Shown here one piece after another: positions 17,327 through 25,525 of a stretch of 64,000 nucleotides of DNA (positions are counted from its first letter, which is position 1; every line of letters starts with the position of its first letter). The notes under the pieces were generated by a model that saw only the letters and a program-made list of their open reading frames with translations, did no database searches and had not been told where the DNA came from. The position numbers were made by a program, and so were the translations under genes. The stretch lies in the NCBI RefSeq assembly GCF_003951315.1, contig NZ_QLJH01000016.1, positions 28,630 through 92,629 on the forward strand, given 5' to 3'. The DNA comes from Sphingomonas sp. S-NIH.Pt15_0812 (GTDB lineage: Bacteria > Pseudomonadota > Alphaproteobacteria > Sphingomonadales > Sphingomonadaceae).

Positions 17327-18361
17327 ATGGACATGTATTGGGGGGAGAAGCCGGGCCTCCGCGTCGTCAACGTCGCGGATCTGTCGCCGGTGGGGGAGCC
17401 GTTCGTCGAGCTGTTGTCGATCGACGACCGCCCGTTGGAATGGGCGCGATATTCTGGGCTGCCCGCGAACGCGCTGGAGCGGGCGGTGCCCCGTCCGCGC
17501 GTGTCGCGATACCGCGCCGCCTGGCAGGCGGCGAATGCGGCACGCGGCGCGACGGCGCTGGTGTCGCACCTGCCCCGGATGACCGCCGCCGTGGCCGATG
17601 CCGCCCGGCTGCGCGGGATCGACACCCCACATTTGGCCTTCTCCTTCAACTTCACCCAGCTGCCGGCGCCGGCGGCACGGACGCGCTTCCGCCGCAGCCT
17701 GGCGAGCGTCGACCAATTCTGCACATATACCGGATTCGAAGCCGATCTGTATGCCGAAGTGTTCGCGATCCCGCGCGACCGGTTCCGGCCGCTATGCTGG
17801 ACGCAGGAGGCGCCGGTGCCGGGCGCGGTGCACCCGATGCTGCTGCCGTCCGGTCCGTTCGTGGCGGCGGTGGGCGGCGAGGGCCGGGACTTCGCGATGC
17901 TGATCGCGGCGGCGCGGGCGCTGCCCCAGGTGCCGTTCGTCGTGATCGCGCGGCAGACGCCACTGCTGATGGACCCGCCCGCGAACATGACGGTGCACTT
18001 CAACCTGCCATATGCGACCTGCTGGGGCATCGCCGCGCGGGCCGCGGCATTGCTGGTGCCGCTGCGCGATGCCGAGACGTGCTGCGGACATATCACGCTG
18101 GTCAGCGCGCGGATGCTGGGCCTGCCGATCGTCACCACCCGCTCGCGCGGCACCGACGAATATACGCAAGACTTCGCCGGCACGACGCTGGTGCCCGCCG
18201 GCTCGGTCGAGGGGTGGGTGGAGGCGATCCGCACCGTCATCGCCGATCCCGACGCGGCGCGCGCGGCCGCGGCGATCGACCATGCCGAGGCGGCGACGCT
18301 GTACGACCGCTCGCGGTGGAGCACATATATCCGCGACTTCGTCGCCCAGGCCCGCGCATAG
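17327..18361 (+). CDS. Putative GT-B type glycosyltransferase
   Basis: 344 residues, no signal peptide or membrane helices. The C-terminal half has the look of a GT-B nucleotide-sugar domain: 'FVVIARQ', 'NLPYATCWGIAARAAALLVPLRD' (short form 'ARAAALLVPLRDAET'), then 'CGHITLVSARMLGLPIVTTRSRG', where a Glu/His-rich loop followed by 'SARMLGLPIV' corresponds to the donor-binding region. The N-terminal half is diverged. Acceptor and sugar are unknown. It is convergent with a small membrane protein gene one base away and close to an acyltransferase, suggesting a surface polysaccharide or glycolipid role. An ATG at 17333 is an alternative start. Confidence 0.72.
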   Translation: MDMYWGEKPGLRVVNVADLSPVGEPFVELLSIDDRPLEWARYSGLPANALERAVPRPRVSRYRAAWQAANAARGATALVSHLPRMTAAVADAARLRGIDTPHLAFSFNFTQLPAPAARTRFRRSLASVDQFCTYTGFEADLYAEVFAIPRDRFRPLCWTQEAPVPGAVHPMLLPSGPFVAAVGGEGRDFAMLIAAARALPQVPFVVIARQTPLLMDPPANMTVHFNLPYATCWGIAARAAALLVPLRDAETCCGHITLVSARMLGLPIVTTRSRGTDEYTQDFAGTTLVPAGSVEGWVEAIRTVIADPDAARAAAAIDHAEAATLYDRSRWSTYIRDFVAQARA

Positions 18362-18362
18362 G

Positions 18363-18563
18363 TCATGGCACGACCGTCCACCGCCACATGGCGGTGGCGG
18401 ACGCGCCGAGCGTGATCGCAGCGGCAACCGCCATGATGCCGGTCATCCGGAAGGCGTAGAGTTTCGGCTGGGACAGCGGCGTGCGCAGCCGCAGCAACAG
18501 CCCCGCGCCGAGCAGGCCCAACAGGGTGGCGACCAGGTACATGATGGCGACGGGCCACGTCAT
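18363..18563 (-). CDS. 66-residue membrane protein coupled to the acyltransferase
   Basis: 66 residues with two hydrophobic segments ('PVAIMYLVATLLGLLGAGLL' and 'TGIMAVAAAITLGASATAMW') joined by a basic loop ('RLRTPLSQPKLYAFRM'). Its ATG overlaps the acyltransferase stop in an ATGA quadruplet at 18560-18563, a strong sign of coupled translation. No family recognised; perhaps an accessory membrane subunit of the acyltransferase. Confidence 0.7.
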   Translation of the reverse strand: MTWPVAIMYLVATLLGLLGAGLLLRLRTPLSQPKLYAFRMTGIMAVAAAITLGASATAMWRWTVVP

Positions 18564-19681
18564 CCGCCCATCACCCGGATCGTCCCACCACCGATCAGGC
18601 CGATGATCAGCAGCGAATAGGCGACGATCATCGCCGTCCGGCCCCGGGCGGGCGTGTACCAATCGTTGCGCCGCGCCATCACCTGCCGGTCGATGACGTA
18701 CCAGCTGGCGATCGCGACCGCGAGCGAGGCGAGGAAGGTGAGCAGGACGGTCGGCCCCGGCCCCGGGTCCGCCATGTGATGCAGGAGGAGACTCACCGCA
18801 AATCCGCCCACCCATTGGTTGAGATAGAGCGGATAGGAGATGGCGCCGGCGAACACCGCCAACCGCATCCGCCGGCCGGGCATGGCGAGGGCCAGGACGA
18901 CCAGCACGGCGAAGATCGCATGCAGGGCCGTGACGTCCCACCGCCACATCAGGGCCACGGTGATGCAGGCGCCGAGGCCGAGCGCCAGATGCCGTGGCCA
19001 GGTGCCGGTCACGAGTGGCTGGCGTTGGTGGATCACGGCCGCCAATACGCCCAGCGCGATCGGCGCAAAGCGGGACGGCAGGGCCATCAGCACGGCGGCG
19101 ACGACCACCCAGGGCCAGATCTTCCGCCCGAACGGCAGCAGGATCATCAGCAGCGGCGCGACCAGATAGAACTGCTCCTCGACGGAGATGCTCCAGAAAT
19201 GGTTGCCGGTGCCGCCCAGCGGCATTTCGGTCAGCGCCTGCGGGAAGCGCGTGAAGGTATAATGGGTGAAGGTGGTGTCGTAGAAAAGATATTTCAGCCA
19301 GTCGAGGGACAGGCCGTGCTTCGCCAGCGCAAGCCCGTAGAGCAGCGCCACGCAGGCGAAATAGGGGGCCCAGATCCGCGTGGACCGGTTGTAGAAGAAG
19401 CGGGGCAGGTCGGAGCGCTGCGTCTTGAGCAGGATGCCACCGATCAGCCATCCCGACAGCGCCAGGAACACGTCGACGGCCAGCCCGCCGCCCAGGGGGC
19501 CGGGGAAGTGGACGCCCGAATGATCGAGCAGCACGATCGACGCCAGCAGGAAGCGCAGCCAGTCGAATGCCGGATATTGATCGACTTTGCGCGCTTCCGG
19601 ATTGCCCGCAGCCGCGCGGGCGGGATTCAGCACGTCCAGGGTCGAGCCGGGCACCGCGGCACCAGGAATATCACCGCTCAT
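18560..19681 (-). CDS. Acyltransferase 3 family membrane protein (OafA/YrhL type)
   Basis: 373 residues with about ten membrane segments. Family motifs are 'FDWLRFLLASIVLLDHSGVHFPG' features (short 'RFLLASIVLLDHSG', catalytic His), 'SGWLIGGILL', 'RIWAPYFAC' and 'GNHFWSISVEEQFYLVAP'. Proteins of this group move acetyl or other acyl groups from the cytosol onto polysaccharides or lipids at the membrane. The N-terminal 30 residues are a soluble extension. It is translationally coupled to the small membrane protein at 18363 and divergent from the DUF2171 gene at 19738. Confidence 0.9.
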   Translation of the reverse strand: MSGDIPGAAVPGSTLDVLNPARAAAGNPEARKVDQYPAFDWLRFLLASIVLLDHSGVHFPGPLGGGLAVDVFLALSGWLIGGILLKTQRSDLPRFFYNRSTRIWAPYFACVALLYGLALAKHGLSLDWLKYLFYDTTFTHYTFTRFPQALTEMPLGGTGNHFWSISVEEQFYLVAPLLMILLPFGRKIWPWVVVAAVLMALPSRFAPIALGVLAAVIHQRQPLVTGTWPRHLALGLGACITVALMWRWDVTALHAIFAVLVVLALAMPGRRMRLAVFAGAISYPLYLNQWVGGFAVSLLLHHMADPGPGPTVLLTFLASLAVAIASWYVIDRQVMARRNDWYTPARGRTAMIVAYSLLIIGLIGGGTIRVMGG

Positions 19682-19737
19682 GCCACCATCTCGCCTTCAG
19701 TGCGTTTGGCCACCGAACCCCACACAGGAGATTGCAG

Positions 19738-19989
19738 ATGGTCGATGCCACCCAGATCAAGGAACATGCCGAAGTCATCGGCGCGGACGGCGTGCATATC
19801 GGCACGGTCGACCATGTCGAGGGCGACCGGATCAAGCTGACCAAGAACGACTCGCCCTCGACCGAGGACGGGCAGGGCGCGAAGCACCATTACCTGCCCA
19901 TCGGCCTGGTCGCCGAAGTGGAGGGCGACACGGTCCGCTTGTCGGCCACCGCGCAGAACGCGCAGGACATGTTCGAAACCGCCGAGTGA
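19738..19989 (+). CDS. DUF2171 domain protein
   Basis: 83 residues. The sequence 'QIKEHAEVIGADGVHIGTVDHVEGDRIKLTK' (shown in part: 'VIGADGVHIGTVDHVEGD') is the DUF2171 signature, a PRC-barrel-like small beta domain, followed by 'HHYLPIGLVAEVEGD'. It is acidic and soluble. Such proteins are common in sphingomonads and often linked to general stress, but no function is established. The ATG at 19738 follows CAGGAG at 19725-19730. Confidence 0.85.
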   Translation: MVDATQIKEHAEVIGADGVHIGTVDHVEGDRIKLTKNDSPSTEDGQGAKHHYLPIGLVAEVEGDTVRLSATAQNAQDMFETAE

Positions 19990-20039
19990 GGTGGCGCCGT
20001 CCCGGCGCAGGGCGTCGGGGCGAGCGACGGACGCAACTG

Positions 20040-20070
20040 GGGCGATACCGGGGAACCGGTGTCGCCCTTT
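20040..20070 (+). terminator. Intrinsic terminator of the DUF2171 gene
   Basis: GGGCGATACCGG (20040-20051) and CCGGTGTCGCCC (20056-20067) form a 12-bp stem with one wobble and a GGAA loop, followed by TTT. It lies 50 nt after the stop codon. Between it and the nrdA end, 20071-20190, no gene was supported. Confidence 0.7.
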
Positions 20071-20190
20071 CCGCATGGGCATTGCCCGATCGGAGCGTAT
20101 ATGGCCCGTCCCACCCGGCGCGGCAGGGACGGCGCGATCATCATGCTGCTGGTCATAGCCCATGTTGCTGCCCTGTCCGTCGCCCGAGAC

Positions 20191-20219
20191 CGGAGCGCGG
20201 GGCTTCCCTCCGCGCTCCG
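20191..20219 (-). terminator. Hairpin after nrdA
   Basis: CGGAGCGCGG (20191-20200) pairs perfectly with CCGCGCTCCG (20210-20219) across a 9-nt loop, 25 nt beyond the nrdA stop. No T tract follows on the minus strand, so termination strength is uncertain. Confidence 0.55.
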
Positions 20220-20243
20220 ACCAAAGTGTCTCTGCCCCCGCCA

Positions 20244-22223
20244 TTACTGGCAGGCGAGGCACTCGTCATAATCCGTCGTCTCGCCGAGCGAGAATTTCGG
20301 CGTGGCGATGGTATTGTCCGCCTCGACGCCGCCCTGGCCCTCCGACCCGGCGAACCCGGCGCGCTGCACCGACTTGGAACGGAGATAGTAGAGCGACTTG
20401 ATGCCCAGCTCCCAGGCGCGGAAGTGGAGCATCAGCAGGTCCCACTTCTCGACATCCGCCGGGATGAACAGGTTCAGCGACTGCGCCTGGTCGATATAGG
20501 GGGTGCGGTCACCGGCCAGTTCGAGCAGCCAGCGCTGATCGATCTCGAAGCTGGTCTTGTAGCAGTCCTTCTCCTCCGGCGAGAGGAAGTCGAGATGCTG
20601 GACCGAGCCACCATGTTCCAGGATCGAGTTCCATACCGCGTCGGTGTTCTTCGACTTCTCGTTGAACAGCTTCTCCAGATAGGGATTCTTGATCGAGAAG
20701 CTGCCCGACAGCGTCTTGTGCGTATAGATATTGGCCGGGATCGGCTCAATGCAGGCGCTCGTGCCCCCACAGATGATCGAGATCGACGCGGTCGGCGCGA
20801 TCGCCATCTTGCACGAGAAGCGCTCCATCACGCCCATGTCCGCCGCATCGGGGCAGGGCCCGCGCTCGGCCGCCAGCGTCATCGACGCCTGGTTCACTTG
20901 TGCGTTGATATGCTTGAAGATCTTCAGGTTCCACGACTTGGCCATCGCCCCTTCAAAGGGCAGGCCGCGTGCCTGTAGGAAGGAGTGGAAGCCCATCACG
21001 CCCAGGCCCACCGACCGCTCGCGGCCCGCGGAATAGGCGGCGCGCTCCATGCCCGGCTCGTGCCGGTCGATATAGTCCTGCAGGACATTGTCGAGGAAGC
21101 GCATCACGTCCTCGATGAACTGCTTGTCGTCCTTCCACTGGTCCCAGGTTTCCAGGTTGAGCGACGACAGGCAGCAGACCGCCGTCCGGTCATTGCCCAG
21201 ATGGTCGCGCCCGGTGGGCAGCGTAATTTCCGAACAGAGGTTCGAGGTCGACACCTTCAGGCCCAGGTCACGATGATGCTTGGGCATCGTCGAGTTCACA
21301 TGGTCGGCGAAGACGATATAGGGCTCGCCGGTCTGGAGCCGGGTCTCGACCAGCTTCTGGAACAGCGAACGCGCATCGACGGTGGCGCGGACCTCGCCGG
21401 TCTTGGGGCTCTTCAGATGCCATTCGCTCCCGTCGCGCACGGCTTCCATGAAGGCGTCCGGGATCAGCACGCCGTGGTGCAGGTTCAACGCCTTGCGGTT
21501 GAAGTCGCCCGAGGGCTTCCGGATTTCCAGGAACTCCTCGATCTCCGGGTGCGAGACGTCGAGATAGCAGGCGGCCGAGCCGCGCCGCAGCGAGCCCTGG
21601 CTGATCGCCAGCGTCAGCGAATCCATCACGCGGACGAAGGGGATGATGCCGCTGGTCTTGCCGTTCAGGCCGACCGGCTCGCCGATGCCGCGTACCTGGC
21701 CCCAATAGGTGCCGATGCCGCCGCCGCGCGAGGCGAGCCAGACATTCTCGTTCCAGGTGTCGACGATGCCGTTGAGGCTGTCGGGCACCGAGTTGAGATA
21801 GCAGGAGATGGGCAGGCCGCGCCCGGTGCCGCCATTGGAGAGCACCGGCGTCGCCGGCATGAACCACAGGCGCGAGATATAGTCGTAGATGCGCTGCGCA
21901 TGCGCCGCATCATCGGCATAGGCGGAGGCGACGCGGACGAACAGGTCCTGATAGCTTTCGCCCGGCAGCAGATAGCGGTCGTTCAGCGTCTCCTTGCCGA
22001 AATCGGTCAGGAGCGAGTCGCGGCTATGGTCGACGTCCAGCGCATAGGGCTGGGGCGCGATCGACTTGCTGTCGAGCGCGGTCGGGACCTTGGCTTCGGT
22101 CGCCGGCTCGGCCGTGGCGGGAGCGGAAGCGGCGGCGTCCTTGGCCGTCGCCAGGGCGACGGCTTCGAGCAAATCCATGGTGTCGGTGGTCATATCGCTG
22201 TCCCGGCCATCCCTATAATCCAT
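20244..22223 (-). CDS. nrdA: Class Ia ribonucleotide reductase, alpha subunit
   Basis: 659 residues. It reduces ribonucleoside diphosphates, using the radical from NrdB. Active-site features include 'STSNLCSEITLP', 'CCLSSLNLE', 'KMAIAPTASISIICGG' and the C-terminal redox pair in 'DYDECLACQ'. There is no N-terminal ATP-cone: after a variable Ala/Pro/Thr-rich stretch of about 50 residues the catalytic domain begins. The protein therefore lacks the usual dATP activity switch of E. coli NrdA. The ATG at 22223 ('MDYRDGRDSD') follows AGAGG; ATG 22193 is possible and an extension to 22271 is unlikely. Confidence 0.95.
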   Translation of the reverse strand: MDYRDGRDSDMTTDTMDLLEAVALATAKDAAASAPATAEPATEAKVPTALDSKSIAPQPYALDVDHSRDSLLTDFGKETLNDRYLLPGESYQDLFVRVASAYADDAAHAQRIYDYISRLWFMPATPVLSNGGTGRGLPISCYLNSVPDSLNGIVDTWNENVWLASRGGGIGTYWGQVRGIGEPVGLNGKTSGIIPFVRVMDSLTLAISQGSLRRGSAACYLDVSHPEIEEFLEIRKPSGDFNRKALNLHHGVLIPDAFMEAVRDGSEWHLKSPKTGEVRATVDARSLFQKLVETRLQTGEPYIVFADHVNSTMPKHHRDLGLKVSTSNLCSEITLPTGRDHLGNDRTAVCCLSSLNLETWDQWKDDKQFIEDVMRFLDNVLQDYIDRHEPGMERAAYSAGRERSVGLGVMGFHSFLQARGLPFEGAMAKSWNLKIFKHINAQVNQASMTLAAERGPCPDAADMGVMERFSCKMAIAPTASISIICGGTSACIEPIPANIYTHKTLSGSFSIKNPYLEKLFNEKSKNTDAVWNSILEHGGSVQHLDFLSPEEKDCYKTSFEIDQRWLLELAGDRTPYIDQAQSLNLFIPADVEKWDLLMLHFRAWELGIKSLYYLRSKSVQRAGFAGSEGQGGVEADNTIATPKFSLGETTDYDECLACQ

Positions 22224-22766
22224 CGCACGCCTCTTCCGCTTCCTGTTCCCGGTCCGTTCGAATCGGCGCACGCCATTCGTCTACCACCACCGCTAAGTCG
22301 CGGGGAGAACAAAAGAAGTCCATAGGTAGCGAAGCTACCTGCTGATCCGGTTTGCGTGGACAACGCGGACACCATCTCTAGGGTCCGTCCATCGTCTGCG
22401 CCCCCACTGATTGTGGCAAAGCCGCGTGGGAGGCAAGCGTATAATCGTCTTGACAGCGGCCGCCCGGAAACCCTCCAAACGGCCCAATCCCCCGCGACGC
22501 GTGCTTCTCCGCCACTTCCCTCAAGTGCAAGGGGAGAAGTCGCAAAAGGAAATATTTTTCGTCAGCGGGGCGGTCGGGATGCCGGCTGCCGACGGGCATG
22601 ACCTCCGACTCGTCAGCCGATTACGAAGTGATCGCGGCGGGGCGGACGTCGATCGGTGATGCGGTCCGGCCCGCACGCGGCGCGCCTATCGACGACTGCG
22701 CCATCGGACCGGCGGGGTCGCGTCGACCACGGTCCGCGATGACGGCCGTGACCTGTCGCGGCTCAG
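22224..22766. other. 543-bp intergenic region upstream of nrdA
   Basis: No gene was supported. It should hold the nrdA promoter on the minus strand. Visible structures: a perfect hairpin AGGTAGC-GAA-GCTACCT (22324-22340); a dyad CCAC-n5-GTGG (22404-22416), too short for a standard NrdR box; and a compound hairpin where CTTCTCC (22504-22510) pairs with GGAGAAG (22533-22539) around an inner CACTT/AAGTG stem, of the dispersed-repeat type. An AT-rich patch AAATATTTTT lies at 22549-22559. The 22640-22766 part follows the GGDEF-EAL gene and shows no clear terminator. Confidence 0.6.
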
Positions 22767-25385
22767 TCAGATCGCGCGGCGCAGCGGGCGGGCCGGCGTC
22801 GACAACAGGCGTTGCAGGTCGAGCGGCTGCGCGAACTGGAGCCCGGCGCGGCCGTCCGCCGCCCAGCGGATGCGCGCCGCGAACATCTGGTTCTCGACCA
22901 GCTCGATCAGCAACTCGACGCCGACCGCGGCCTGGTCGATCGTCAGCCCGTCGATCATCGCGCCGCCGGAGGAGATGTCGCGGATGCGGACGTCGCGCTC
23001 GATCCCGTTCAGCGCGACTCGCGACGGACGGAACACCTTGGTCCGCTCCGCCCGGGTGATGCGCACGCCGGTCGCCACCGCCTGACCGGCGCGGGCGGTC
23101 ATCATCGCCACCGCCTCGGCGCAGCGCATCGGCCGGCCATAGACATAGCCCTGGATATGGCTGCATCCCAGGTCGCGGATCATCAGCACCTCGTCCTGCG
23201 CCTCCACCCCCTCGGCCGTGGTCTCCATCCCCAGCGTCTCCGCCAGCGTGACGATGGCGCGGATGATCGCGATGTTGCGACTGCCGGGCTGCGCCGCGCC
23301 GCGCACGAAGCTCTGATCGATCTTGATCTTGTCGAACGGCGCGTTGCGCAGATAGCCGAGCGACGAATAGCCGGTGCCGAAATCGTCGAGCGACAGCCGC
23401 ACGCCCAGCGCCTTGAGCGAACGGAACATCGCGTCCGACGATCGGCTGTCGTCCAGGAACACGCCCTCGGTGATCTCCAGCTCCAGCCGGCCGGGGATGA
23501 GCCCGGATCGGGCCAGCGCGCTGGTGACGATGGTCGGCAGCTGCGGATTGGCGAACTGCACCGGCGAGACGTTGACCGCGACACAGACATCCTCGGGCCA
23601 GGTCGCCGCCTCCAGGCAGGCGGTCCGCAGCACCCATTCGCCCAGCGCCTCGATCAGTCCGCATTCCTCGGCGACCGGGATGAAGTCGGCCGGCGAGACC
23701 GCCCCGCGCGTCGGATGGTCCCAACGGACCAGCGCTTCATAGCCGACGATCCGCTCGTCCACCGTCGAGACCACCGGCTGGTAGCAGAGGTGGAACGCGC
23801 CGCTGGCCAGGGCCTGGCGCAGATCCTCCTCCAGCGCCTGGCGGTTGCGCGCGCCTTCGAGCATCTGTTCGGCATAGAAGCGGTGGACGCCGCGGCCGTC
23901 CGCCTTGGCGGCATAGAGGGCGAGATCGGCATTGCGGATCAGCGTCTCCGAATCGCCACCGTCATAGGGGGCGATGGCGATGCCGATCGAACAGCCGATG
24001 GTGATCGAGGTGCCGCCTAGGCGATAGGGCATGGACAGGGCGTCGATCAGTTCGGTCGCCAGCGTCGCCAGCGTGTCGCGGCATTGCGTGCCGGGCAGCA
24101 GCACCTGGAACTCGTCGCCGCCCAGTCGCCCGACCAGCCCGGCATCGCCGACGCCGCGCGACAGGCGTTGCGCCACCTGCTTCAACAAATCGTCGCCGGC
24201 CTGATGGCCGAGCGTGTCGTTGACCGCCTTGAACCGGTCGAGATCCATCAGGAACAGCGCGTTGGGACGGCCGCCGCCCTGCGCCTGCGCCAGCGTCTTG
24301 TCGATCGACAGCCGCATCCGCTGGCGGTTGGCGAGGCCGGTCAGCCCGTCGAACAGCGCGAGCCGGGTGATCTCCGCCTCCGATCGCCGCCGCTCGGTCA
24401 GGTCGGTGCCCGAGCCGATGAACCCCTGGAACCGGCCCAGTTCGTCGATCACCGGCCGGCCGGACATCGACCACCAGCGCTCGCCCGCGTCATCCTCCGC
24501 CGCGCGGACCGAATAGTCGGAAAAGGAGGTGCGCGACGACAGGTGGAAGGCCAGGGTCCGCTCGGTCGCGGGCGTGGCGCTGTCCATCTGGAAAACCTCG
24601 GTCAGCGGCCGGCCAAGCGGTGCGGGGCCGAAGCCGGCGATCGCCTCCGCCACCCGCGCCGAGATATAGACGATCCGCCCGTCACGATCGACTTCCCAGA
24701 ACCAGCCGGTGCCCTGGTCCTCGAACTCGGCGATCATCTTGGCGGCGAAGGCCCCCTCCATCGCGCGCACCGTGTCCGCCCGCGTCGTCGCCCGGTCGAG
24801 CCGGACGAGGCGCAGCGTGCCGGTGAACAGGATCAGCAGCACGGTCGCGACGCCAGCCAGCGTGCTCATCAGCCCCATATGCGGGGCCATCGCCAGCACC
24901 ATGCCGCCCGCATAGCCGATCATCGCCGGCCGGATCGGGTAGAGGGCCAGCGCCGACAGGGCGAGCGCGCCGGTGACCATCACGATCGCAGTCTGCGAAA
25001 TCGTGCCGTCGCTGTCGTGCACCACCATCCATTGCAGCGTCACCAGCGCCGCGCCGATCACCGCCGCCAGCAGCGTCGCGCCGCGCGCCCGCAGATGCGA
25101 GCGCCAGGCGGAGGCAGGCATCTGGACGATGGCGAAGGCGTATAGCGAAGTGACGATCAGCAGCGCCGACAGGCCGAGCACCGCCAGCGATCCCATCAGC
25201 GCGACGCTGGCCATGACGGCCGACAGCCCCTGGAACGCCATCGCCAGCGGCCAGAGCGCGGCGACCTGCGCCAGCCGCCGGACCTGACGGCCGCCATGTT
25301 CCATCTCGTCCTCGGCCAGCCCGAGCAGGACCGCCAATGACGGACGGTCGTCATCGGGGACGATGGCATTGGCGCGATTCCGCAT
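22767..25385 (-). CDS. Membrane PAS-GGDEF-EAL-PilZ protein (c-di-GMP synthesis, breakdown and binding)
   Basis: 872 residues. Order: soluble N-terminus; about six membrane segments (45-200); a PAS sensor (about 220-335, 'GWFWEVDRDGRIVYIS'); a GGDEF domain with 'FDGLTGLANR', 'DLDRFKAVNDTLGHQAGD' and intact 'RLGGDEF'; an EAL domain with 'YEALVRW', 'NVSPVQF', 'LEITEG', 'DDFGTGYSSL', 'KIKIDQSFV' and 'TTAEGVEAQ'; then a C-terminal PilZ-like domain (about 770-872) with 'RIRDISSGGAMIDG'. All metal and base residues of the EAL set appear present, so both activities are possible, and PilZ would let the protein sense its own product. It is divergent from the fumarase gene. Confidence 0.93.
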   Translation of the reverse strand: MRNRANAIVPDDDRPSLAVLLGLAEDEMEHGGRQVRRLAQVAALWPLAMAFQGLSAVMASVALMGSLAVLGLSALLIVTSLYAFAIVQMPASAWRSHLRARGATLLAAVIGAALVTLQWMVVHDSDGTISQTAIVMVTGALALSALALYPIRPAMIGYAGGMVLAMAPHMGLMSTLAGVATVLLILFTGTLRLVRLDRATTRADTVRAMEGAFAAKMIAEFEDQGTGWFWEVDRDGRIVYISARVAEAIAGFGPAPLGRPLTEVFQMDSATPATERTLAFHLSSRTSFSDYSVRAAEDDAGERWWSMSGRPVIDELGRFQGFIGSGTDLTERRRSEAEITRLALFDGLTGLANRQRMRLSIDKTLAQAQGGGRPNALFLMDLDRFKAVNDTLGHQAGDDLLKQVAQRLSRGVGDAGLVGRLGGDEFQVLLPGTQCRDTLATLATELIDALSMPYRLGGTSITIGCSIGIAIAPYDGGDSETLIRNADLALYAAKADGRGVHRFYAEQMLEGARNRQALEEDLRQALASGAFHLCYQPVVSTVDERIVGYEALVRWDHPTRGAVSPADFIPVAEECGLIEALGEWVLRTACLEAATWPEDVCVAVNVSPVQFANPQLPTIVTSALARSGLIPGRLELEITEGVFLDDSRSSDAMFRSLKALGVRLSLDDFGTGYSSLGYLRNAPFDKIKIDQSFVRGAAQPGSRNIAIIRAIVTLAETLGMETTAEGVEAQDEVLMIRDLGCSHIQGYVYGRPMRCAEAVAMMTARAGQAVATGVRITRAERTKVFRPSRVALNGIERDVRIRDISSGGAMIDGLTIDQAAVGVELLIELVENQMFAARIRWAADGRAGLQFAQPLDLQRLLSTPARPLRRAI

Positions 25386-25525
25386 GGACCGGCGCTAGGC
25401 CGATGCTGGTTATCACCCGCGCAACGGGGATGGTTGACGGGAAATTATTCCACTGTCGTTCCGAACACGTGGGATAGGACGGCGGCGCGTTGCGTTATGC
25501 CGCGCCTTGTCGCACAAGCGCGGCC

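Noticed and set aside
20059..20271. Small plus-strand frame with a hydrophobic stretch after the DUF2171 gene
   Set aside because: It overlaps the nrdA end and two hairpins, and has no ribosome site.
22404..22416. CCAC-n5-GTGG dyad upstream of nrdA as an NrdR box
   Set aside because: NrdR boxes are about 16 bp with an AT-rich centre and normally come in pairs. This is shorter and single.
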